Shown here in pieces: positions 31,924 through 38,604 of a stretch of 38,604 bases of DNA. Origin of the DNA: JBAYOE01 sp050950065 (lineage in GTDB: Bacteria; Spirochaetota; Spirochaetia; Sphaerochaetales; Sphaerochaetaceae). The position numbers and the translations under genes were made by a program. The stretch lies in contig JBMNGX010000007.1 of assembly GCA_050950065.1 (NCBI GenBank), positions 1 to 38,604 of the forward strand, in the 5' to 3' direction. How positions within the stretch are numbered: position 1 is the stretch's first letter; every line of letters starts with the position of its first letter. The notes beneath the pieces were generated by a model, which saw nothing but the letters and a program-made list of their open reading frames with translations, searched no databases and was not told the DNA's origin.

Positions 31924-32918
31924 CAACCACACGATTTACGAACTACCAACTCCCCTTCAAACTGTAAAGTTTTAGCAACTGGTGTATCTTCAGCTCTTAT
32001 TAGTTCAACAACCATCTTACCAATTTCTTTACCCATTTCAGAAAGGGGGTAACTAATTAAAGTAAGAGGAGGATCTGCTAATGGGGTCCATGGAGCATCA
32101 TCATATCCAATAAAAGCTATCTCGGTGGGAATTTTATGGTTGTTCTCTTTAAGGTATTTTAATGCCCCTAAGGTGATAGCATAATTAGAGGCAAAAACAG
32201 CACGAGGAGGAACATCTAAGTGCATCAAATATTTCATCCCTTCAAAACCTGCTTCAATGCTAAAATCTCTAATTTGTAAATACTTTTCTTCAAGTTCTTT
32301 GTTGCGCTCTTTAATAGCCTCTTTAAAGCCTAGCAGTCGATCACGCCCTGTAGAAATAGTTTGAGGTCCTACAATGATACTTATGTTCTCATAACCGTGA
32401 TCTAAGAAGTGTTTTGCTACGTTATAAGCTGCATCAAAGCTTTTAAAGCCAACTTTGTTGAATTTGTTACTTACAGGTATTCGGTTAAAAAATACTAAAG
32501 GTAAATCTAGGTTTTCAAAGTGGCGCTCTTCACTAGTTGCTAAAGAGACTATTAAAGCATCAATACGTCGCTCTAGTAGTGTTTGTAGATGTTGTTTCTC
32601 ATTTTCCAAAGTTCCATTAGTTTCACTAAGAATTAATTGATACCCTTGAGAAGCTAAATAATCTTCAATACCTCTAACTACTGGAGGGAAAAAGGGGTTA
32701 GCAATATCACTAATTAGAAGACCCACTAAGTGAGTATGATCTCGTTTTAAATGCTTAGCCATGGTATTGGGGATATAATTAAGCTCTTTGACAGCTTGCA
32801 TTACCCTAACTTCAGTTGCCCTTTTCACATTTTTAGTTTTGTTTAAAACGTGGGAGACAGTGGCTGTTGAGACATTTGCCATCTTGGCAACATCTTTAAT
32901 TGTCGCTTTTTTTCTCAT
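31920..32918 (-). CDS. LacI-family transcriptional regulator
   Basis: 332 residues. The amino-terminal helix-turn-helix is ATIKDVAKMANVSTATVSHV, followed by the hinge helix (VMQAVKELNYIPNTMAKHLK). The periplasmic-binding-like effector domain follows (GLLISDIANPFFPPVVRGIE, AFIGYDDAPWTPL) and ends in VRKSCGC. It probably represses the minus-strand cluster in which it sits; the palindrome at 34464-34480, over the -35 of the DUF1349 promoter, is a candidate operator. The ATG overlaps the stop of the dehydrogenase gene by 4 bp, so it is translated with that gene. Confidence 0.93.
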   Translation of the reverse strand: MRKKATIKDVAKMANVSTATVSHVLNKTKNVKRATEVRVMQAVKELNYIPNTMAKHLKRDHTHLVGLLISDIANPFFPPVVRGIEDYLASQGYQLILSETNGTLENEKQHLQTLLERRIDALIVSLATSEERHFENLDLPLVFFNRIPVSNKFNKVGFKSFDAAYNVAKHFLDHGYENISIIVGPQTISTGRDRLLGFKEAIKERNKELEEKYLQIRDFSIEAGFEGMKYLMHLDVPPRAVFASNYAITLGALKYLKENNHKIPTEIAFIGYDDAPWTPLADPPLTLISYPLSEMGKEIGKMVVELIRAEDTPVAKTLQFEGELVVRKSCGC

Positions 32919-33802
32919 CTCATTTTTTCTTTAAGGCTAAAATACATTGAAGAGAGATCCTCATCACCGTAACCTTCATCCATTGCTTCTTGCATTGTAT
33001 TAAATAAGGTTTCTAAAATTGCAAAACTTCCAAGTTCTTTAAAAACCTCTTTGTTGTACCCAACATCTTTAAAAGCTAGTTTTAAAGCAAAGTAGTTATC
33101 TTTGTAATTTCCACTAAAGATTTTGTTCATTAAAGTATCAAAACCCCAAGACCTTCCACCACCACCGTTAATATAAGCGTGCATTGCCTCTAAATCTACA
33201 TCTAGTTTTTCAGCTAAGGCTACTACTCCACTACTAGCAGTAAGTGATAAAGCTGCTAAAAAGTTGTTAAACAGTTTTATAGTGTGGGCACTACCTATTT
33301 CCCCAGCATAAATCATAAAAGCACTAACATTTTCTAATAAGTTTTTATACTTTTCAAAGATCTCTTTTTTCCCACCAATGGCTAATCGAACTTTTCCTTG
33401 GTCTGCTTGATTAGGACCACCAGTCATTGGAGAGTCCAACATCTCAACCCCTTTTTCTAAAAGGACTTTCGCTATTTTTTGGGTACTTTCAGGTAAAGCT
33501 GTTGTAAAATCAATTACTACTTCAACTTTACTCTCTTTAATATCAACAAAGCCCCCCTTTTGGATAAATAGTTTTTCCATTGTGGGAGAGTCACTAACAC
33601 AAGTAACTAATACTTCACTTTCACTAAATATTTTATTTAAATCATCTGTGATTTTAACATTGTTTTCTTTTAGATATTTAATAACTTCATCTTCTGGATC
33701 TATTTTTCTTTTATAAGCTGTAACATCATTTCCATTAAGAGAAAGGTTTTTAGCTAAACCTTTACCCATTGCTCCAGCTCCTATTACCCCTATCTTTTTC
33801 AT
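32915..33802 (-). CDS. 3-hydroxyisobutyrate/tartronate-semialdehyde-type dehydrogenase
   Basis: 295 residues. The Rossmann motif is GVIGAGAMGKG (5-15). The catalytic SAHTIKLFNN contains K176, the conserved lysine. The substrate-binding loop is DSPMTGGPNQADQGK, and the NGGGGRSWGFD segment starts the carboxy domain. Lys and Arg after the second strand (YKRK, 30-33) hint at NADP(H) preference. The beta-hydroxyacid dehydrogenase family oxidises small hydroxy acids or reduces semialdehydes. AAGGAG lies eight bases before the ATG. It is cotranscribed with the DUF1349 gene upstream and the lacI-type gene downstream. Confidence 0.87.
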   Translation of the reverse strand: MKKIGVIGAGAMGKGLAKNLSLNGNDVTAYKRKIDPEDEVIKYLKENNVKITDDLNKIFSESEVLVTCVSDSPTMEKLFIQKGGFVDIKESKVEVVIDFTTALPESTQKIAKVLLEKGVEMLDSPMTGGPNQADQGKVRLAIGGKKEIFEKYKNLLENVSAFMIYAGEIGSAHTIKLFNNFLAALSLTASSGVVALAEKLDVDLEAMHAYINGGGGRSWGFDTLMNKIFSGNYKDNYFALKLAFKDVGYNKEVFKELGSFAILETLFNTMQEAMDEGYGDEDLSSMYFSLKEKMR

Positions 33803-33850
33803 TTAATCAACTCCTTGTGCCTCTCTATTGTACCATTAAATTGATAATTG

Positions 33851-34426
33851 TTAATCGACCCAGATTCTTTGACCAATTTCAAACTCATTAAAATCAACTT
33901 TTGTTGAAGCGCCCTCTTTTGGAGAACAAGCAAAAACACCAACTAAGGCCTCTCCTCTATAGGTGTGTAGATGGGCTATTCTAATTTTGTTCCAATCAGT
34001 TTTGTCCAAAGAGTACTCTAATAAAAAATCAGATCCTTTACCTTGAACTCTTAAACAAATTTGGGTGAATATATTGGTTATTAAAGTACGAGACCAATCG
34101 GAGTAGCCGTTGTTGGTAACAATACCCCAAATTTCTTTACCTGAAGGTCCTGCAGCAAGAGCTAAGGTAATCCAGTTCTCTTTATCAAGACGAACTGTTA
34201 GTCCCCCTTGGTCAAAGTTCTTAGTGTTTTTAATGAAGCAATTTGTTCTAACAAGAAAATCTTCACGCACCTTTTTAACGTAGATATGGGCATTGTCCCG
34301 CCTAAAGCCGCTGTGAGTTCCTTGCCATAAGTTAGTCTCAGGATGGGTAGTAATCTCTAATGAATTGTCACTAAAGCGGTGAGCAGGTTTATTTAACCAA
34401 CTAAATCCACCTTCATCAAATACCAT
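33851..34426 (-). CDS. DUF1349 protein (concanavalin-like fold)
   Basis: About 191 residues. TNLWQGTHSGFRRDNAHIY, FDQGGLTVRLDKENW and EYSLDKTDWNKIRI are the recognisable DUF1349 motifs; the family has a lectin/glucanase-like beta-sandwich and is often found near sugar-use genes. There is no signal peptide, so it is cytoplasmic. I choose ATG 34426 (MVFDEGG), five bases from GGAGG, rather than the GTG at 34432 that overlaps it. It is first in the minus-strand unit with the dehydrogenase and LacI regulator. Its biochemical role is unknown. Confidence 0.82.
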   Translation of the reverse strand: MVFDEGGFSWLNKPAHRFSDNSLEITTHPETNLWQGTHSGFRRDNAHIYVKKVREDFLVRTNCFIKNTKNFDQGGLTVRLDKENWITLALAAGPSGKEIWGIVTNNGYSDWSRTLITNIFTQICLRVQGKGSDFLLEYSLDKTDWNKIRIAHLHTYRGEALVGVFACSPKEGASTKVDFNEFEIGQRIWVD

Positions 34427-34448
34427 AACCACCTCCCCTTTGTTTTAA

Positions 34449-34480
34449 ACTATACTTAATAAATGTTAAAATTGGCAACA
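34449..34480 (-). promoter_or_regulatory. Promoter and candidate LacI operator of the DUF1349 unit
   Basis: TTGCCA (34478-34473), an 18-bp spacer and TATAGT (34454-34449) read leftwards. A palindrome with TGTT...AACA ends (34464-34480), like many LacI-family operators, overlaps the -35. The regulator encoded two genes downstream is the natural candidate ligand. Confidence 0.55.
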
Positions 34481-34507
34481 CAAAAAACATTTGTTAACTC
34501 AAAATAC

Positions 34508-34533
34508 AAAAAAGCCACCGCTGAGGGTGGCTT
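34508..34533 (-). terminator. Terminator of the nhaC gene
   Basis: Reading leftwards, AGCCACC pairs with GGTGGCT (34532-34526 and 34519-34513), and a run of six T's follows (34513-34508). It separates nhaC from the DUF1349 unit. Confidence 0.88.
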
Positions 34534-34553
34534 AACTAAGTTGAGATAACTTC

Positions 34554-36137
34554 TTAAATTGCGGGAGGTGGTATTTTCCCTTTAAGAAGGTCCATATCCT
34601 CTTTAGTGAAGTAAATCTTGTGGTAAATTGCCCCAAGTAACCATGCTAAGATAACCAGTGCTGCAATTCCAATGAGTAGTAAGATCCACCCTTTGGTAAT
34701 AATTGATGAGAGGAGGTACAACACTCCACTAATCACAGCAACTAATACTGCATAAGGTATTTGAGTTTTTACGTGGGCTATGTGGTCACTACCGGCAAAG
34801 ATAGAGGCCATAACCGTTGTATCACTAATTGGGCTACAGTGATCTCCAAAGATTGCTCCAGCAAAGATTGCTCCAATGATAATGTGAACTAATGGAAGTC
34901 CGCCAATGTGGTAGGCTAATGGCACTCCAATTGGTGTCATAATTGCCATTGTTCCCCAGCTAGTTCCAGTAGCGAAGGCGATAAACATACAAATTATAAA
35001 GATAATAAATGGTAACAGAGCTGGACTCATCCATTGTTGGGTTGATGCAACTACAAACTCAGCTGTTCCTAAAGCATCGGTAACTTCCCCAATTGACCAT
35101 GCTAAGACCATGATAACAATTGCTGGAAGCATCGTTCTAATTCCACCCATTACTGTATCTTCAATCTCTTTGAAGCTAAATCGTTGAATTAAAGCTAAGA
35201 TAATTCCAACTAAGCTCATTGCAAAGGCTGCCCACTGTAAAGCTACATCAACTTCAGTATCTGCTAAGGCATCCATTATCGTTTTACCTTCAGGACCTCC
35301 TCCGGTATACCACAAGGCCCAAATTCCAACTCCAATAAGAGTTACTAGTGGAAGGATGAAGAACCAAACGTTAGCTTTCTCTTTATTAATTGGCTCTCCT
35401 AAGTCCATCTCAACTGATGATAAAGGAGTAGCTCCATCTTCAATTAGTTTTCCTGTTTTTAAAGCCCTTAGTTCAGCTTTAGCCATTGGACCAAAATCAT
35501 CAAAGAAAATTAACAGAGGAACTGCAATCAAAGAGAGAACAGAGTAGAAGTTCCACTGAATCGAAGAGAGGAAAGCAAAGTAAGGTTGAGTCTCAACTAA
35601 TGATAAAGAGGCAAAAGCTGCTGCAATTAGTGAGACCTGGAACCCAATCCAGTCACTAACAGGTCCAATGGTTGCCATTGGGGCAGCCGTAGCATCTAGA
35701 ATGTAGGCAAACTTCTCCCTTGAAACGCGGTACTGTCCGTTGATATCTTTTGCTGCGTTTCCAGCAATAACAGAGTTTACGTAGTCGTTAAAGAATACTA
35801 TAACGCCTAAGACCCACCCAAATAGTTGTGCCTTTTTACGAGTGTTAATTTTGTGACGTAGAGAGTGAACTAATGCATAAGAACCTCCAACCTTATACAT
35901 TAACGCAGCTCCAATTCCTAAGAACGCAACTAAGACTAAGAAGCGGGAGTTCCAAGGATCAATCATCACATCTTTCATCCAAGTAAAAGACATAGCCACT
36001 GCTGCAAAGGGGTTTCCTCCACTGTAAATTAGTCCACCAATCCAGATACTAATAAACAGAGAGATTACAACTTTTCTAGTCAGTATGGCCAATACAACCG
36101 CAACAATTGGCGGTACAATAGACCAAAGTCCGAACAT
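34554..36137 (-). CDS. nhaC: NhaC-family Na+/H+ antiporter
   Basis: About 527 residues with 11-13 hydrophobic helices. FFNDYVNSVIAG and AAPMATIGPVSDWIGF are conserved core motifs of the NhaC/ion-transporter family, as is the second-half ATGTSWGTMAIMTPIGVPLA and GDHCSPISDTT. It exchanges sodium (or a small carboxylate plus sodium) for protons across the inner membrane; members often import organic acids, which would fit the nearby catabolic genes. ATG 36137 is six bases after AAGGAGG and starts at MFGLWS, so the longer frame to 36203 is not used. It has its own promoter and terminator. Confidence 0.9.
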   Translation of the reverse strand: MFGLWSIVPPIVAVVLAILTRKVVISLFISIWIGGLIYSGGNPFAAVAMSFTWMKDVMIDPWNSRFLVLVAFLGIGAALMYKVGGSYALVHSLRHKINTRKKAQLFGWVLGVIVFFNDYVNSVIAGNAAKDINGQYRVSREKFAYILDATAAPMATIGPVSDWIGFQVSLIAAAFASLSLVETQPYFAFLSSIQWNFYSVLSLIAVPLLIFFDDFGPMAKAELRALKTGKLIEDGATPLSSVEMDLGEPINKEKANVWFFILPLVTLIGVGIWALWYTGGGPEGKTIMDALADTEVDVALQWAAFAMSLVGIILALIQRFSFKEIEDTVMGGIRTMLPAIVIMVLAWSIGEVTDALGTAEFVVASTQQWMSPALLPFIIFIICMFIAFATGTSWGTMAIMTPIGVPLAYHIGGLPLVHIIIGAIFAGAIFGDHCSPISDTTVMASIFAGSDHIAHVKTQIPYAVLVAVISGVLYLLSSIITKGWILLLIGIAALVILAWLLGAIYHKIYFTKEDMDLLKGKIPPPAI

Positions 36138-36164
36138 AACGAACCTCCTTTTATTGGTCGGTAA

Positions 36165-36203
36165 TGTAATGACAATTATTACACGCACTTGGTCAATCGT
36201 CAA
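36165..36203 (-). promoter_or_regulatory. nhaC promoter with overlapping palindrome
   Basis: TTGACG (36203-36198), a 17-bp spacer and AATAAT (36180-36175) read leftwards. A 19-bp inverted repeat, TGTAAT...ATTACA (36165-36183), covers the -10 box, suggesting repression. No adjacent gene obviously encodes the binding protein; the LacI regulator at 31920 is one candidate. Confidence 0.6.
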
Positions 36204-36276
36204 AGCAAATGTGGTGGACTTACACCCTTAAGTGCCTTATCATTTTATTTACAACTCAAAAAGGAGCAAAAAAACC

Positions 36277-37452
36277 ATGAGTAAATCACTCTCTTACATC
36301 ATCGTTACCCCTTACACTGTTGCTAAAAGTAGAATTGGAGGAGTATTATCCCGTTTATTAAGTAGGTTGGATTTAGAATTTGTTGGAGCTCAAATGTTTG
36401 GAGCCGACGAAGAGTTCACTAACGCCTATGCTGATATTCTTTTATCTCAAAGCGATCCTAAAAACCCCGATGCGGGAAGACTACTTAGTGAATATGTTAG
36501 AAATAACTTTGGGCCAACTAACAACAAAGTGCACCGCTCTTTATTGTTGTTGTTTGAAGGTGAAGATGTTTATAAAAAGTTAAGTGATATCGTTGGTGCT
36601 TTGTATCCAGAAAATATTAGTACTGAATCGTTACAAGGGGAGACTGTAAGGGACACTTATGCAGATCTTATTTATGACCCAGTGGATTATAATAAAGTAA
36701 AATACTTTGAACCTGCTGTTTTCACCCCTAGAAATAAGCAATTAGCTGATAATGTGTTAACTCTTTTAAGTAAATGGTTACCCACCCAACCAAACATCGT
36801 CACCAATAAAAAAGGTCTTGAAGAGCAAACTTTGGTAATAATAAAACCTGAAAACTGGCGTTTTGCTTCAAGTAAGCCTGGAACAATTATCGATATGTTT
36901 AGTCGTACTGGTTTAAAGATAGTTGGCATGAAACTTCATAGAATGAGTGTTCAAGAGGCATTGAATTTTTATCAACCAGTAGAGGGGGCTTTAAAGAAAA
37001 AACTTGCCCCCTCAATTGCCTCTAAAGCAAAGGTGGAACTAGAAAGAAAATTTGATTTTCCCCTTAGTTCAAAAGCAGAAGAGGTTTTAGTTGAAACAAT
37101 TGGTAAAGAGTATGCTTACGATCAATTTGAACAGATTATTGAGTTTATGAGTGGTTATAGATCAACTGATATAGATAAAGAGAACTTAGAAGATCCAGGA
37201 AGAGTTAAGTGTTTTATCTTAATTTATGAGGGCAAAGATGCGTGTAAGAAAATTAGAGAGGTTTTAGGGCCAACAGATCCTTCCAAAGCTCCAGAAGGAA
37301 CTGTTAGACGAGACTTTGGGCGTAACATCATGGTTAATACAGCCCACGCTTCTGATTCTCCTGAGAATGCTAAAAAAGAGATGGTTATAGTTAAAGCTGA
37401 ACGTAACAGATGCTCTTATTTTATTAACGAATATTTAAAAACTAATAAGTGA
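36277..37452 (+). CDS. Tandem nucleoside-diphosphate-kinase-like protein
   Basis: 391 residues from ATG 36277, with AAGGAG ten bases upstream. Residues about 5-140 are NDK-like (SLSYIIVTPYTVAKSRIGGV, then SLLLLFEGEDVYKKL), but the GETVRDTYADLIYD segment lacks the catalytic His. Residues about 185-385 are a second NDK domain: QTLVIIKPENWRFASSKPG, an internal extension of about 50 residues, CFILIYEGKDACKKIREVLG, then EGTVRRDFGRNIM and NTAHASDS with His357 as the expected phospho-acceptor. Ordinary NDKs are about 140 residues. The likely reading is one active and one non-catalytic domain; activity is unproven. It is divergent from nhaC and ends in a terminator. Confidence 0.82.
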   Translation: MSKSLSYIIVTPYTVAKSRIGGVLSRLLSRLDLEFVGAQMFGADEEFTNAYADILLSQSDPKNPDAGRLLSEYVRNNFGPTNNKVHRSLLLLFEGEDVYKKLSDIVGALYPENISTESLQGETVRDTYADLIYDPVDYNKVKYFEPAVFTPRNKQLADNVLTLLSKWLPTQPNIVTNKKGLEEQTLVIIKPENWRFASSKPGTIIDMFSRTGLKIVGMKLHRMSVQEALNFYQPVEGALKKKLAPSIASKAKVELERKFDFPLSSKAEEVLVETIGKEYAYDQFEQIIEFMSGYRSTDIDKENLEDPGRVKCFILIYEGKDACKKIREVLGPTDPSKAPEGTVRRDFGRNIMVNTAHASDSPENAKKEMVIVKAERNRCSYFINEYLKTNK

Positions 37453-38063
37453 CGTTAAAAGCTACTGCATTAGGCCCCACCCCAAGCTGCCAGGTGGGGC
37501 TTATTTTATTTGCAATAAATGGGATGGTAAAACCAAACAAAGAGCCCACCAATGAACCCACCACCACATCACTAAGATAGTGTGAGCCACTAGCAACTCT
37601 TAAAATTGCAGTCGTGGCTGCTAATGACCAAGTGGTAATAGTTACAGGCAATTTCCATTTACTCTCTTTATACTTTTGACTAAAAACAGTTTGAGTAAAA
37701 GCAGCAGAGGCAAATGCTAAAGCACGAGTGACCTGAAAAAAATGATTTGTTGTAATCACCATGAAAATCGCCAAATGTTGTGTAAGGGCGATTACGGACA
37801 ACTGTCTCTTTAACAATGGTGCGAGTAGCGTAAGTTAATAAAATAGTTGTTCCATAAGCTACAGAGAGTTTTATTGAATCATTTAAAGAGTTGGATGCTA
37901 TTGCTATAAAAGCAGGTGCAATTAAAGAGGTGTATTGGGTAACATCACTAATTACATCCAACGTTTTAGAGTATGGGTATACTAGATAATCATCAGTAGC
38001 AAATACAAAGCTACTGATAAAAACTAAAATTAGAATTACTAAAAAAAGCCTTTTATTAACCAT
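37442..38063 (-). pseudogene. PAP2-family phosphatase split by one frameshift
   Basis: The 5' frame (38063 leftwards) has a signal or anchor helix, then KETVVRNRPYTTF (motif 1) and KSFFSGH (motif 2), and then runs out of frame. The 3' frame resumes exactly there with RALAFASAAFTQ and carries motif 3, RVASGSHYLSDVVVGS. Removing one base just after the GH codons (GGTCAC-T-CGTGCT) joins them as SGHRALAF, the expected spacing. All three PAP2 motifs survive, so either this is a very recent mutation, a sequencing error, or a programmed shift. Intact enzymes of the family remove phosphate from lipids such as undecaprenyl pyrophosphate. Confidence 0.8.
37474..37511 (+). terminator. Terminator of the NDK-like gene, inside the 3' end of the PAP2 gene
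   Basis: GCCCCACC (37474-37481) pairs with GGTGGGGC (37493-37500), followed by a T-rich TTATTTTATTT. It lies 22 bp after the NDK-like stop and within the last codons of the convergent PAP2 frame. Confidence 0.85.
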
Positions 38064-38109
38064 CTACTTGATACTACAAAAATATCTTCTCTTGTGCCAC
38101 ACTTAATTT

Positions 38110-38604
38110 ATGAGACTATTTTATGCAATCAACTTTAATGAAAAAGAAAAATCTTATTTTCTAGAAGCCCAAAAAAGGATAAAAGAAGTTTCCACTAAAG
38201 CCTCTTTTACCCTTAAAGATAATTTTCATCTAACTTTAAATTTTGTTGGTGAAACTACAAATGCCCAATTAAACGATCTACTACAAAAATTAGAGGCAAT
38301 AAATACAAAACCATTTACTTTAAAGTTCAATAGATTGGATACTTTTAGAGGTGATTTGTGGTATGTAGCAGCTCAAGAGAATAACCAACTGACAAAATTA
38401 AACAACTATTTAAGCAACTCAGACAAAAATAGGTTCCTCGCCTCACGTAACAATAGCTCGCAGAGTACTTCTAAAAGATCATGTAATAGATAAAGACCTA
38501 GAAAAACTAACAGTAGAGGTAAATAAAATAAGCCTAATGGAATCAAAACGAATAGATGGTAGGTTAACTTATATAGAGGTTGCTTCTAAGTCTTTAAATC
38601 ATTA
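38110..38604 (+). pseudogene. thpR: 2'-5' RNA ligase-like cyclic phosphodiesterase (ThpR), frameshifted and cut by the window end
   Basis: The first frame (38110-38493) has MRLFYAINF and the first catalytic motif, HLTLNFVGE. It then degenerates after NRFLAS. In another frame the next bases read PHVTIARRVLL, the second HxTx motif, continuing to VASKSLNH at the window end. Deleting one G in CTCGCCT joins them as RFLPHVTIAR, the canonical sequence. The family hydrolyses 2',3'-cyclic phosphodiester RNA ends. Total length would be about 165-170 residues, slightly short of the typical 180; the stop may lie just past 38604. Confidence 0.78.

Overview
The window is bacterial chromosome of low G+C content (about one third by eye) that uses the standard genetic code. 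It is densely coding, with many 4-14 bp gene overlaps. A spirochaete-like host is my best guess, not a proof. It rests on the secreted oligopeptide-binding protein with a -SAFA-LG cleavage site, a textbook sigma-54 promoter, a membrane diguanylate cyclase and the overall gene style. A BLAST of ClpX or trigger factor would settle it.

Layout. (1) 1-9730 is an accessory region. It holds three intact AAA_14/DUF4143 ATPases (266, 2189, 8392), the broken tail of another (1582-1920), a HipBA-type toxin-antitoxin pair (3723-5040), a secreted protein built from an Asp-box region and an RCC1-like propeller (5167-7698), and an Xre regulator divergent from the third ATPase. (2) 9515-16980 is a minus-strand opp operon, oppA-B-C-D-F plus a small membrane protein. 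Its OppC carries a seven-bladed RCC1-like propeller in the extracytoplasmic loop, and its OppF carries about 190 extra residues between Walker A and the Q-loop. (3) 17192-19018 is an ABC exporter. (4) 19133-26668 is a plus-strand housekeeping run: tig-clpP-clpX-nrnA, then a sigma-54 promoter in front of a divergent sigma-like protein, then rdgB-pepF, a tRNA-Leu(GAG) and a terminator. (5) 26819-30448 has orphan palindromes, a lipoprotein, a fourth AAA_14/DUF4143 ATPase and a GGDEF cyclase. (6) 30460-36137 is a metabolic group: HAD phosphatase, FAH-family hydrolase, LacI regulator, 3-hydroxyisobutyrate-type dehydrogenase, DUF1349 protein and NhaC antiporter. (7) 36277-38604 has a tandem NDP-kinase-like protein, followed by a PAP2 phosphatase and a 2'-5' RNA ligase-like gene, each broken by one frameshift.

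The most unusual items are these: the propeller-in-permease OppC together with the enlarged OppF in one operon; the sigma-54 promoter driving a sigma-like protein; and the AAA_14/DUF4143 expansion. In the expansion, two RRSGKS-type members share a near-identical promoter with the -10 box exactly six bases before ATG (predicted leaderless mRNAs), and three of the four intact members have palindromes at their promoters.

All calls come from reading the sequence without database searches.
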